Below, in pieces: positions 17,017 to 24,494 of a stretch of DNA of 55,407 bases. Positions within the stretch are counted from its first letter, which is position 1. Each line of letters begins with the position of its first letter. The notes under the pieces were generated by a model. It was not told the origin of the DNA. It ran no database searches and was given only the letters and a program-made list of their open reading frames with translations. The translations under genes and the position numbers were made by a program. The stretch is from Nitrospirota bacterium (GTDB taxonomy: Bacteria > Nitrospirota > JACRHL01): NCBI GenBank assembly GCA_029881725.1, contig JAOUMB010000015.1, forward strand, positions 1 to 55,407. Reading direction: 5' to 3'.

Positions 17017-17583
17017 TCAGAGAGAGCGGAAGAACGCTTCCTCGTCGTCGGACAGGGTGACCTGTCCGGTGCGGAAGGGGTGGCCATCCGTGGCCGCAGT
17101 GGCGGTTCCATCCGCATGGGTAGCCGTGGCGGATCCGTTTGGACCCTGCCAGGGCGAAGCCATCAACACCAGTTCCCCGTTCACCCGCAGGGCCGACAAC
17201 ACGGCCAGCGACACGCGCTGATTGCCAGTGGCCAGCAGCCCCACGCCATCCCCCACCCGCGGGGCCAGCACCAGCAGGCGCACCGCATCGATGGGCATGT
17301 CCGCCGGGATGTGCGGACACATGCGCGCCAGCCAGCCGGAGCGCTCGCTGAGCGCCTCCACGGCGGTGGCGCCGGCCAACAGGGCGCTGCGCCCGTCGCC
17401 GTGATCGAAGCTGACCACCACCGGCATGCCCTCGGCATCGGCGGCCAGCAGGGGACCGCCTTCCAGCGGCAGTTCCGGAACCAGCACCCGGTTCACCCCC
17501 AGCACTCCGGTGAGCACCTGGGGCAGTAACGGGCGCAGCTCTCCTTCCGGAGGCAACGGCTCTGGAATCACCTGCGGCGGCAC
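17017..17583 (-). CDS. Unknown protein, last gene of ParA-CBM48 operon
   Basis: I do not recognise this 188-residue protein. It is Leu/Val/Ala-rich without a signal or membrane segment. It has an ordered centre (LLAADAEGMPVVVSFDHGDG, then a helix with GWLARMCPHIP), a Val-Leu-rich strand AVRLLVLAPRVGDGV, and a Thr/Ala-rich tail. The pattern of a short acidic strand followed by VVVSF and an alpha-helix recalls PD-(D/E)XK nuclease-like folds, but the catalytic Glu-x-Lys is not seen; this is a weak guess. The GTG start lies one base after the upstream stop (TGACGTG), implying coupling. An in-frame ATG 10 codons earlier is possible. Confidence 0.6.
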   Translation of the reverse strand: MPPQVIPEPLPPEGELRPLLPQVLTGVLGVNRVLVPELPLEGGPLLAADAEGMPVVVSFDHGDGRSALLAGATAVEALSERSGWLARMCPHIPADMPIDAVRLLVLAPRVGDGVGLLATGNQRVSLAVLSALRVNGELVLMASPWQGPNGSATATHADGTATAATDGHPFRTGQVTLSDDEEAFFRSL

Positions 17584-17584
17584 G

Positions 17585-18418
17585 TCAGGCGTTGCCCGCC
17601 GCCCGCAGGGCACGCAGGGGCGCTTCCGCTTCCACCTGGGCCGCTTCGGCCTCGGCCTCCATGGCCTCCAGGTCGGCCAGAATCAGATTGGCGATGCCCT
17701 CCACCGCCCGGTTCACCCCGGTGTCCTGCCGCTCGTCGGACAGCAGGTCCACCGCCGCATACGGGTCCGGTGGTTCGGGGATGAAGCCGAAGCTCACCAA
17801 CTCCTCCCCCAGAAAACGGGTTACCGCTTCCGCCAGCTTTTTGAAGTGCAGGGCGGCCGAGGTCCGGTCCCGTGCATTGAGAATGGTCACCCCCACGGAT
17901 GCGCCGGGCCGGTGCGCCCAGGCCGCCTTGGCCAGCCGGTAGGCGGCCAGCAGCCCCTCCCGGTTGGGTTCGGCGCCAATCAGCAGACACCCCAGTTCCA
18001 CCCCGGTCACCACCTCCGACGCCTTCAGCGGCACCAGACAAAACGCCGGTGCCGGATTCAGCGCCCCGATCGCGTCCCGCACCCCATCCGGGGTGGCGGG
18101 CGCGGTGCCGCCCTTTCCGGTCAGGGAAAGGGCGGCGCCGGGTTGGTGGGTCGGATCCGGGAGTGAGGCGGGGAGTGCGGAATTCTGGAGCTCCCGGGAA
18201 ATCTCCAGAACCCGTGCCGGCCTCCCACGGGACGCAAGCGCCCGTGCAAGGCGGTCGTGGGGGAATGCAGCCTCCGGCGACACCGAAATGATCGGGATCG
18301 TCAGGGGCGACACCGCCTCCTGACGGCGGCGGGGTTCCGCCGCCGTCAGGAAATGGTGACTGATCTTTTCCAGCCGCTCACGGGAAGCGGCCGACGTACT
18401 TGCCACGCGGTTTTTCAT
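17585..18418 (-). CDS. MinD/FlhG-like protein lacking a P-loop
   Basis: The 277-residue protein begins with a basic helix (RERLEKISHHFLTA) like those preceding SIMIBI-class ATPases. It ends with features of the MinD/FlhG C-terminal half: SVGVTILNARDRTSAALHFKKLAEAV cut by a helix, RFLGEELVSFGFIPEPPD, and an amphipathic Glu/Ala-rich tail. No Walker A (KGGxGK) is present; the matching region reads ISVSPEAAFPHDRLARALA. It probably no longer binds ATP and could serve as a dimer partner or adaptor for the ParA protein encoded just upstream, whose stop overlaps this start (ATGA). Function is inferred only. Confidence 0.6.
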   Translation of the reverse strand: MKNRVASTSAASRERLEKISHHFLTAAEPRRRQEAVSPLTIPIISVSPEAAFPHDRLARALASRGRPARVLEISRELQNSALPASLPDPTHQPGAALSLTGKGGTAPATPDGVRDAIGALNPAPAFCLVPLKASEVVTGVELGCLLIGAEPNREGLLAAYRLAKAAWAHRPGASVGVTILNARDRTSAALHFKKLAEAVTRFLGEELVSFGFIPEPPDPYAAVDLLSDERQDTGVNRAVEGIANLILADLEAMEAEAEAAQVEAEAPLRALRAAGNA

Positions 18419-20571
18419 AAGGCGAGGCGCTCTCCTTCACCGTCTACCCGCAGCAGCGAGTTGCTGCCGCCATAAATATTGGCCACCCGCTGGGGGTTGC
18501 CCGGATCTTCCTGCCAGATGCCGTCCACCACCACGCGGTACTGGTATTCACCGACTTCCAGCTTCATGGTTTTGACCAGGGTGCCGTCCTGGATGCGGGT
18601 ATAGACGCCGCGATCCGGAATCCAGCCGTTGAAGTCGCCGGCCAGTTGCACCCGCTTGCCGCTCATGCCCTTGAACAACAGGGTTACCTCCTGCTCGCGG
18701 GGTTCCGCCTCGGAACGGCGGGCCAGGATGGTGTTGCCGAAGCCACCGGTCGCCTCCCGCACCGAACGGGCAAAGGCGTTCGCACTGGTGGCGATCACCG
18801 GGTCCGCCACAGCAGGCTCGCTGGACGCGATCGGTGCCTCATCATCCTCGTCAGCGGCGAGCAGCTCCTCGTCGTCCTCGTCGGCGGCAAGCAGTTCTTC
18901 ATCATCCTCGTCGGCGGCAAGCAGTTCTTCATCATCCTCGTCGGCGGCAAGCAGTTCTTCATCATCCTCGTCGGCGGCGAGAAGCTCTTCATCATCCTCG
19001 TCGGCAGCGAGAAGCTCTTCATCATCCTCGTCGGCGGCAAGCAGTTCCTCGTCGTCCTCGTCGGCCTCGTCTTCTTCAGCGGCGAGAAGGTCCGCTTCAT
19101 CTTCCTCGTCCCGAGACTCCACCAGACGGAAGCCGCTGATGGCGGCTTCCTCTTGCGCGTCCACTACCGGGGTGCCGGACGTGCGGGAACCGTCACCAAA
19201 GGTGGCCAGCAGCCGTTCACGGTCTTCCGCCTTGAGCATGGAAAAACCGGTGACTCCCGCCGTAAAGGACGCCGGTTCCCTGACCTCGATCCGGTCGTCG
19301 ATCTCGTCTTCATCATCCTCATCCTCGGCACTGGCTTCGATCCGGTCGTCAATCGCGTCTTCATCATCCTCGGTGCTGGCTTCGATCCGATCATCCATCT
19401 CATCGTCCGCCAGGTCGTTCACCCGGGAGCCGAGAAACACGTCAATTTCATCGCCGATTTCCTGCTCCAGCCCGGCCGCAATGCCCGAAGCGATTGAGTC
19501 CGCAGAGAGCGCCATGGATTCGGCCTCGGCTTTGCGGTCCAGGGTTTCGCGCACGAAACGCGACACGCTATCCACCCGCTCCCGCGGGGTATCCTGCGCG
19601 CGCTCCACCTTTTCCGAATCGGCGGCCTGCACCGGCTCATAGCGGGTGCTCCCACCGGCTGCGGCGGCCACCGCCTGGATCAGGTTTTGGCCGGAGGCCT
19701 TGGCGGCCATCGGCAACTCCCGATTCGTGCTGGCGGGGGTTTCCACTTTCGGCGCCTGGGATGCCGGTTCGGCCTTGGCGGCTCCGGCGGCATGGAAATG
19801 GCTGACGGTGACCCGCCCGACCTTCTCGCCCATGACCTCCCGGGCCAGCCGGTCGTAATCCAGCGCGCCCATGCTGTCGGCGGCGTGATGGATCACCGGA
19901 ACCCCACGATAGGCGGCCTCCTTCAGGCGCACGGTGGAATGAATCACCGCCTGCGACATCATGCCCGGGAACATGCCGCGCAGTTCGCGCAGGATGTCAC
20001 GGGAGAAGCGCGGCCGGTAATCCACCATGGTGGGCACCACGGTGATGCTCACCTCGGTGTTGTACTTTTCCGCCAACAGGTCGATGGTTTCGTTGAGGCG
20101 CGCCACGCCGTCCAGGGAGAAGACGCTCAGGTCCACCGGCACCACCACCCGGTCGGCGGCACGCAGGGCGTTGAACGCCAGCAGTCCCAGCGACGGCGGG
20201 CAGTCGATCACGCCGTAGTCGTAGTTTGCGGCCACCGATGCCAGGTGCGACGCCAGCCGCCACTCCCGCTCCGGGGTATCGGCCAGCAGGTGTTCCACCG
20301 CGGCCAGGGAAATGGTGCCGGGCACCAGATCCACCCCTTTGGCCACCTCCGGGATCACCACTTCCTGCAAGCTCACTTCCCGCAGGAAGACCTCATACAA
20401 TCCCTCCCGCTCCTCGCATGCCTGGCCCAATCCAAGTGAGGCATGTCCCTGCGGATCCATGTCGATCAGCAACACCCGCTTGTCCCGGTTTCCCAGGCAC
20501 GCGGCCAGATTGATGGCGGTAGTGGTTTTGCCACACCCCCCCTTCTGGTTCGCAACGGCAACGATCTCCAT
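18415..20571 (-). CDS. ParA ATPase fused to AMPK-type glycogen-binding domain
   Basis: This 718-residue protein has three parts. Residues 1-250 are a ParA ATPase: deviant Walker A KGGCGKTT (10-17, signature Lys10), DMDPQGHASLGLG, and Walker B VIDCPPSLGLLAFNA. Residues 250-620 are a low-complexity acidic linker with three DDRIE-type repeats and seven DEDDEELLAA repeats. Residues 628-718 are an AMPK1/CBM48 carbohydrate-binding domain with AGDFNGW (Trp650), VDGIWQEDP (Trp686) and GGSNSLL, the positions that hold glycogen in AMPK-beta. ParA proteins position cargo on the nucleoid, so the fusion suggests glycogen as cargo or sensed ligand. GAGGGAGG precedes the ATG. No parB or parS is visible. Confidence 0.88.
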   Translation of the reverse strand: MEIVAVANQKGGCGKTTTAINLAACLGNRDKRVLLIDMDPQGHASLGLGQACEEREGLYEVFLREVSLQEVVIPEVAKGVDLVPGTISLAAVEHLLADTPEREWRLASHLASVAANYDYGVIDCPPSLGLLAFNALRAADRVVVPVDLSVFSLDGVARLNETIDLLAEKYNTEVSITVVPTMVDYRPRFSRDILRELRGMFPGMMSQAVIHSTVRLKEAAYRGVPVIHHAADSMGALDYDRLAREVMGEKVGRVTVSHFHAAGAAKAEPASQAPKVETPASTNRELPMAAKASGQNLIQAVAAAAGGSTRYEPVQAADSEKVERAQDTPRERVDSVSRFVRETLDRKAEAESMALSADSIASGIAAGLEQEIGDEIDVFLGSRVNDLADDEMDDRIEASTEDDEDAIDDRIEASAEDEDDEDEIDDRIEVREPASFTAGVTGFSMLKAEDRERLLATFGDGSRTSGTPVVDAQEEAAISGFRLVESRDEEDEADLLAAEEDEADEDDEELLAADEDDEELLAADEDDEELLAADEDDEELLAADEDDEELLAADEDDEELLAADEDDEELLAADEDDEAPIASSEPAVADPVIATSANAFARSVREATGGFGNTILARRSEAEPREQEVTLLFKGMSGKRVQLAGDFNGWIPDRGVYTRIQDGTLVKTMKLEVGEYQYRVVVDGIWQEDPGNPQRVANIYGGSNSLLRVDGEGERLAL
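18841..19050 (-). repeat. Seven 30-bp in-frame repeats in the ParA linker
   Basis: Seven contiguous 30-base units each encode DEDDEELLAA (residues 508-577). The units differ only at a few, mainly synonymous, positions, which suggests recent copy-number change. A broken copy continues on each side. The coded segment is strongly acidic with paired leucines every ten residues. Confidence 0.95.
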
Positions 20572-20685
20572 AACCCCTCCCTCGATCTTTAAGGAAGCGC
20601 CCTTCTCCCGGACCCGAAACGGGCCCCTGGGAAACAGGACTGTGTTGTGTTCGCCATTCCCCGGGAAGCCTTGAGACGTCCCCTC

Positions 20686-21186
20686 CTAGGCCGCCTGACC
20701 GGAACCGGAAGGTTCGTCACCTTCCACCTCCTGCCAGCCGGGAAACAGCTCTTCCTGAACCGGATCGGCGGCCTCCGTCCGCCTCAACCGCTCCACGTCC
20801 CGTGCCAGTTCGGCAACCGGAAACACCCATTCCTGCCCTGAAAGCGCGTCGAACGCAGCCCCCTCGCTGAACACCAGCACCACGTCTCCGGTCGCAACCA
20901 GCGATACTTCGGTGAGCGGTTTGTTGATGGTCGGCAGGAATTGAATCAGGGATGCGATGCTGCGCCGGATGCGTTGCAGCGATACCCCGGAATCGATCAG
21001 CCGTTTGGCCGTGCGTAGCGCAATCAGGTCGTGGAAGGTATAACGCCCGTGCCCCCCTTCGGTGACCTCGGACGGTTCCACCAGACCGGTCTGGCGCCAG
21101 TACGCCAGTTGCCGGCGGGAAACCCCCGTCAACTCCATTACCTGACTGCTGCTGAAATTTGTCTCCAACGGTTCCAACGCCTCCAA
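20686..21186 (-). CDS. MerR-family regulator
   Basis: A protein of about 166 residues. A winged-helix MerR DNA-binding domain covers the first 75: FSSSQVMELTGVSRRQLAYWRQ, GLVEPSE, then GRYTFHDLIALRTAKRLIDSG and the helix VSLQRIRRSIASL. The C-terminal part (VSLVATGDVVLVFSEGAAFDALSGQ) is not a cysteine-bearing metal site, so it is more likely a ligand- or protein-binding domain than a metal sensor. No ATG fits: the frame opens with TTG codons at 21186, 21177 and 21168, and GGAGG lies 11 bases before the last, so the exact start is uncertain. It heads the ParA-CBM48 operon with a 114-base gap and probably controls it. Confidence 0.8.
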   Translation of the reverse strand: MEALEPLETNFSSSQVMELTGVSRRQLAYWRQTGLVEPSEVTEGGHGRYTFHDLIALRTAKRLIDSGVSLQRIRRSIASLIQFLPTINKPLTEVSLVATGDVVLVFSEGAAFDALSGQEWVFPVAELARDVERLRRTEAADPVQEELFPGWQEVEGDEPSGSGQAA

Positions 21187-21482
21187 ACATTGGCCGATGG
21201 CCCAGAGTTGCAGGCTTGAAACAAAGAGTCAAGAGAAAATCTACCAAAAACTGAATTTTTTGTGTGTTTTCCCTCAAAATGGCGCAAACAGAGGGGTTAT
21301 GGCACTGTTTTCCCGCCAGCCGACAGGGCACAATGGGCGGGAATAGACCCCCGGCCCAGGCGGTTTTTATCTCCACCGGGCCGGCGCGCCGCCGGGCCGG
21401 AACGGGAACCCGGGCCATGCAACGGACACCGGCACACACCATTCGGAACCCCAAACCCCGACAGCGGGAGGACAGCCAGACC
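21187..21482. other. Divergent intergenic region, MerR / flavoprotein
   Basis: The region has an AT-rich core (about 21225-21290, including tgaattttttgtgtgtttt) unlike the GC-rich surroundings. This suggests control elements for both divergent genes. Besides the candidate leftward promoter I see no gene. A frame open from 21264 into the flavoprotein gene looks non-coding, being Arg/Pro-rich with no match to the family. Confidence 0.5.
21204..21232 (-). promoter_or_regulatory. Possible promoter for MerR-ParA operon
   Basis: On the minus strand TTGACT (21227-21232) is followed after 17 bases by AACTCT (21204-21209). The -35 is good and the -10 weak, so an activator may be needed. The flanking 21233-21300 is AT-rich for this window. 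Confidence 0.4.
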
Positions 21483-23000
21483 ATGACCCCACCCCACGAC
21501 GCGCTACACCAGGAGCGGGACCGGTGGCTGGCGGAAGTTGCACCCCGGGGGTGGACTCCCCCCCGGGTGGACGGCCGCTACAATCTGGTGGTTATCGGCG
21601 GCGGGCCCGCCGGGCTGGTGTGCGCCGCCGGAGCCGCCGGACTGGGGGCGAAGGTCGCGCTGATCGAACGCCACCGGCTGGGGGGGGACTGCCTGAACGT
21701 GGGATGCGTGCCGTCCAAGGGGCTGATCCGCGCCGCCCGTGCCGCCGCGGAAGTCCGCCGCGCCGGGGCGTTCGGCGTGCACACCGGAGCGGAGGTGACG
21801 GTGGATTTTGCGCGGGTGATGGAACGCATGCAGCGTATCCGCGCCGACCTGGCCCGCCACGACAGCGCCCGCCGCTTTACCGGTCTGGGGGTGGGTGTGT
21901 TCCTGGGCGAGGGACGCTTCACCGGGCCGGACATGATTGACGTGGACGGCACTTCCCTGCGCTTTGCCCACGCGGTGATCGCCACCGGCGCCCGCCCCGC
22001 CCTGCCCCCCATTCCCGGGCTGGCCGAATGCCTTCCGCTTACCAACGAAACCGTGTTCGACCTGACCGAACGGCCGCCCCGACTGGCGGTCATCGGCGCC
22101 GGTCCCATCGGCTGCGAACTGGGCCAGGCGTTTGCCCGCTTCGGCTCCCGGGTCACCCTGATCGAAACCAACGACCGCATCATGGCCCGGGAGGAGGCGC
22201 GCGCGGCCGCCATCGTGCACCGGTCACTGACGGAGGACGGGGTGGAAATCCTCATCGGCACCGGCATCACGGCAGCCCGCGCCACGGGCGGGACCCGCAC
22301 CCTGACCCTGGAGGATGCCCACGGCACCCGCCGGGAACTGGAGGTGGACGCCATTCTGGTGGCGGCCGGACGCGCCCCCAACGTGGAGTCCCTGAACCTG
22401 GAGGCGGCGGGCATCGCCTTCGACACCCGCTCCGGAGTGCGCGTGGATGCGCGGCTGGCCACCAGCAACCGGCGGGTGTTTGCCGCCGGGGATGTGTGCT
22501 ACCCCCATCAGTTCACCCACGCCGCCGACCAGTGCGCGCGCATCGTGCTGGCCAACGCCCTGTTCAAGGGGCGCCAGCGGGCCGACCGGCTGGTGGTCCC
22601 GTGGGCCACCTATACCGAGCCGGAGGTGGCCCACGTGGGGCTCACCGAGGATCAGATCGAACGGCGCGGGGTGGCGGTGGACATCATCGAGGTGGACACC
22701 GCCGCCAACGACCGCTCCCGGCTGGACGGAGACGACGCCGGCTACGCCCGTGTCTACCTTAAACGCGGCACCGACCGCATTCTGGGGGCCACCCTGGTGG
22801 CCTCCCACGCGGGGGACATGCTCGGCGAGATGACCCTGGCCATCACCCAAGGGATCGGGCTCAAAAAAATCGCCGCCACCATTCACCCCTATCCCACCCA
22901 CGGGGAGATGTGGAAAAAGGTGGCCGACGCCTGGAGCCGTACCCGCCTCACCCCCCGGGTGCTGGGATGGATGCGCCGCTGGCTGGCGTTTACCCGATGA
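21483..23000 (+). CDS. MerA/Lpd-like pyridine nucleotide-disulfide oxidoreductase
   Basis: The 505-residue flavoprotein shows the FAD motif VVIGGGPAGLVCAAGAAGLG and the redox-active disulfide GGDCLNVGCVPSKG. It has an NAD(P) motif VIGAGPIGCELGQAFARFG, the FAD-ribityl segment RRVFAAGDVC, and a dimerisation domain ending HPYPTHGEMWKKVAD. It lacks the N-terminal heavy-metal domain and the C-terminal Cys-Cys pair of true mercuric reductase, and no mer genes flank it. The substrate is therefore probably another disulfide or quinone. The ATG has GGGAGG 11 bases upstream. Its stop overlaps the DUF547 start (ATGA), a pairing that suggests joint function. Confidence 0.85.
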   Translation: MTPPHDALHQERDRWLAEVAPRGWTPPRVDGRYNLVVIGGGPAGLVCAAGAAGLGAKVALIERHRLGGDCLNVGCVPSKGLIRAARAAAEVRRAGAFGVHTGAEVTVDFARVMERMQRIRADLARHDSARRFTGLGVGVFLGEGRFTGPDMIDVDGTSLRFAHAVIATGARPALPPIPGLAECLPLTNETVFDLTERPPRLAVIGAGPIGCELGQAFARFGSRVTLIETNDRIMAREEARAAAIVHRSLTEDGVEILIGTGITAARATGGTRTLTLEDAHGTRRELEVDAILVAAGRAPNVESLNLEAAGIAFDTRSGVRVDARLATSNRRVFAAGDVCYPHQFTHAADQCARIVLANALFKGRQRADRLVVPWATYTEPEVAHVGLTEDQIERRGVAVDIIEVDTAANDRSRLDGDDAGYARVYLKRGTDRILGATLVASHAGDMLGEMTLAITQGIGLKKIAATIHPYPTHGEMWKKVADAWSRTRLTPRVLGWMRRWLAFTR

Positions 23001-23752
23001 TCGCCCCGTCCCGCATCCGATGGATCTGGCTCCCCGTTTTGTCGGTATTGGCACTTTGTGGACCGGTCCGAGCGGAATCGCCGGATGTTGCGTCCCTGGA
23101 CCGACTGCTGAAACGCCATGTGGCCCCCGGCGAAACCCGGGGCGTGGCCCTGCACCGGGTGGACTATCTGGCCTGGGCCGCCGACCCGGAGTACCCCAGG
23201 GCGCTGGCGGCGTTCGCCGCGTTCGACCCGGCGCGGCTGGAGGGGCGCGCGGAACGGCTGGCGTTCTGGATCAACGCCTACAATCTGCTGGCGATCCACG
23301 TGGTGATCGACCGGCAGGTCACGGGCTCCATCCGGGAGGCCGGATCCCTGCTCCGCTCCGTGTGGAAACGGGACGCGGGCACGGTGGGGGGCCGGCCGGT
23401 CACCCTGCACCGGATCGAGCACGAAATCCTGCGCCCCATGGGGGATCCACGCATTCACATGGCCATCGTGTGCGCCTCGGTCAGTTGCCCCGACCTGCGC
23501 CGGGAGGCCTATCGGGCGGAATGGCTGGACGCGCAGTTGGACGATCAGGCACGCCGCTTTCTGGCCAATCCTGGCAAGGGGGCCGTGGGAGCGGACGCGG
23601 TTACCGTATCGCGCATTTTCGACTGGTTTGCGGGGGATTTCGGCGGCACCGGCGGGGTGCTGGCCTTTGTGGGGCGCTATCGGGAGGGCGCCCACCCCAC
23701 CCGGCTGGACGGTTATTTTGAATACGACTGGGGGCTGAACGGAGTGGAGTAG
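22997..23752 (+). CDS. Secreted DUF547 protein
   Basis: The 251-residue product has a signal peptide (cleavage near VRA-E, about 27) and a DUF547 domain. Its landmarks are LAFWINAYNLLAIHVVID, LHRIEHEILRPMGDPRIHMAIVCAS and SCPDLRREAY. The domain holds conserved Asn, His and Cys residues resembling a cysteine-protease-like fold, but activity is unproven. It is translationally coupled to the flavoprotein and converges with the DUF190 gene four bases after its stop. Confidence 0.85.
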   Translation: MIAPSRIRWIWLPVLSVLALCGPVRAESPDVASLDRLLKRHVAPGETRGVALHRVDYLAWAADPEYPRALAAFAAFDPARLEGRAERLAFWINAYNLLAIHVVIDRQVTGSIREAGSLLRSVWKRDAGTVGGRPVTLHRIEHEILRPMGDPRIHMAIVCASVSCPDLRREAYRAEWLDAQLDDQARRFLANPGKGAVGADAVTVSRIFDWFAGDFGGTGGVLAFVGRYREGAHPTRLDGYFEYDWGLNGVE

Positions 23753-23756
23753 CCGG

Positions 23757-24095
23757 CTATCCGCCCGCCTTCGGGTGGTGATGGAACACCGCCGCGACCG
23801 GCTCCACGGTGATCATGCCGCTTTCCAGCAGGGCCTCCACCCGGGCGCGCGCCCGTTCAATGCGCGCCGCCTCGTCCACTGCCTCCACCACCACCGGCAG
23901 GTCCTGGGTCAGGCGCAAAATCCGGTCCGTGTGCAGTTCCGAATGGGCTCCGTAGCCGGCAATGCCGCGCACTGCGGTGGCGCCGCGCACCCCCTCGTCC
24001 CTGAGCATCGACAGCAGGGCCAGGTACAGCGGCTTGCCGCCGTGATGGTCCGACTCCTTCAGATAGACCCGCATGCGCATCATGGCCGTCTCCAT
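23757..24095 (-). CDS. DUF190 protein
   Basis: This 112-residue soluble protein belongs to DUF190, a PII-like fold family. It contains MRVYLKESDHHGGKPLYLAL, EGVRGATAVRGIAGYG and LTQDLPVVVEAVD. DUF190 genes very often neighbour crcB, as here (18 bases apart), and are thought to tune fluoride export. The ATG is preceded by GGAGGG. It is the last gene of the lptD-exchanger-crcB run. Confidence 0.9.
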   Translation of the reverse strand: METAMMRMRVYLKESDHHGGKPLYLALLSMLRDEGVRGATAVRGIAGYGAHSELHTDRILRLTQDLPVVVEAVDEAARIERARARVEALLESGMITVEPVAAVFHHHPKAGG

Positions 24096-24113
24096 CCCGT
24101 TACCCTCCCCGTG

Positions 24114-24491
24114 TCATCCCGCCAGCCTGCCCAGCGCCATCCCCGCCCAGGCGGCGGTCAGGCACAACACCACGTTACCCACCACGTTCAGCAGGGCCAG
24201 CACCATGCTCCCCTCGCGCAGCAGGTTGACCGTTTCCAGACTGAACGTGGAAAAGGTGGTGAACGCCCCCAGAAAGCCGCTGGCCAGCGCAATGCGCAGG
24301 GTCGGGTCGAGCACCGCCCGGGTGGTGCCCAGTTCGAACACCGCGCCCAGCAGCAGCGACCCGGCCACGTTCACGGTCAGGGTGCCATAGGGAAACGCGG
24401 CGGGCAGCACGCGGTAGACCCAGCCACCGATCAGGTAGCGGGAGACCGCCCCCAGAAACCCGGCCACCCCGACTGCCAGCAGCACGCGCAC
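24114..24491 (-). CDS. crcB: CrcB/Fluc fluoride channel
   Basis: This 125-residue protein has four membrane helices and works as an antiparallel dimer exporting fluoride across the inner membrane. Family residues are visible: the pore Asn in PYGTLTVNVAGSLLLG, and the sodium/phenylalanine-box segment GFLGAFTTFSTFSLE. The GTG start lies three bases after the exchanger stop. No fluoride riboswitch fits in the few bases between genes. Confidence 0.95.
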   Translation of the reverse strand: MRVLLAVGVAGFLGAVSRYLIGGWVYRVLPAAFPYGTLTVNVAGSLLLGAVFELGTTRAVLDPTLRIALASGFLGAFTTFSTFSLETVNLLREGSMVLALLNVVGNVVLCLTAAWAGMALGRLAG

Positions 24492-24494
24492 GGG

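Noticed and set aside
15497-17221. Long plus-strand frame opposite uvrC
   Set aside because: uvrC is certain from its nuclease motifs; this frame is low-complexity shadow.
18841-19050. CRISPR-like regular 30-bp units
   Set aside because: The copies abut with no spacers and are in frame within the ParA gene, coding for a decapeptide repeat.
21483-23000. Mercury-resistance reductase (merA)
   Set aside because: No heavy-metal domain, no C-terminal Cys pair and no other mer gene; the adjacent MerR-type protein lacks the mercury cysteines and faces the other way.
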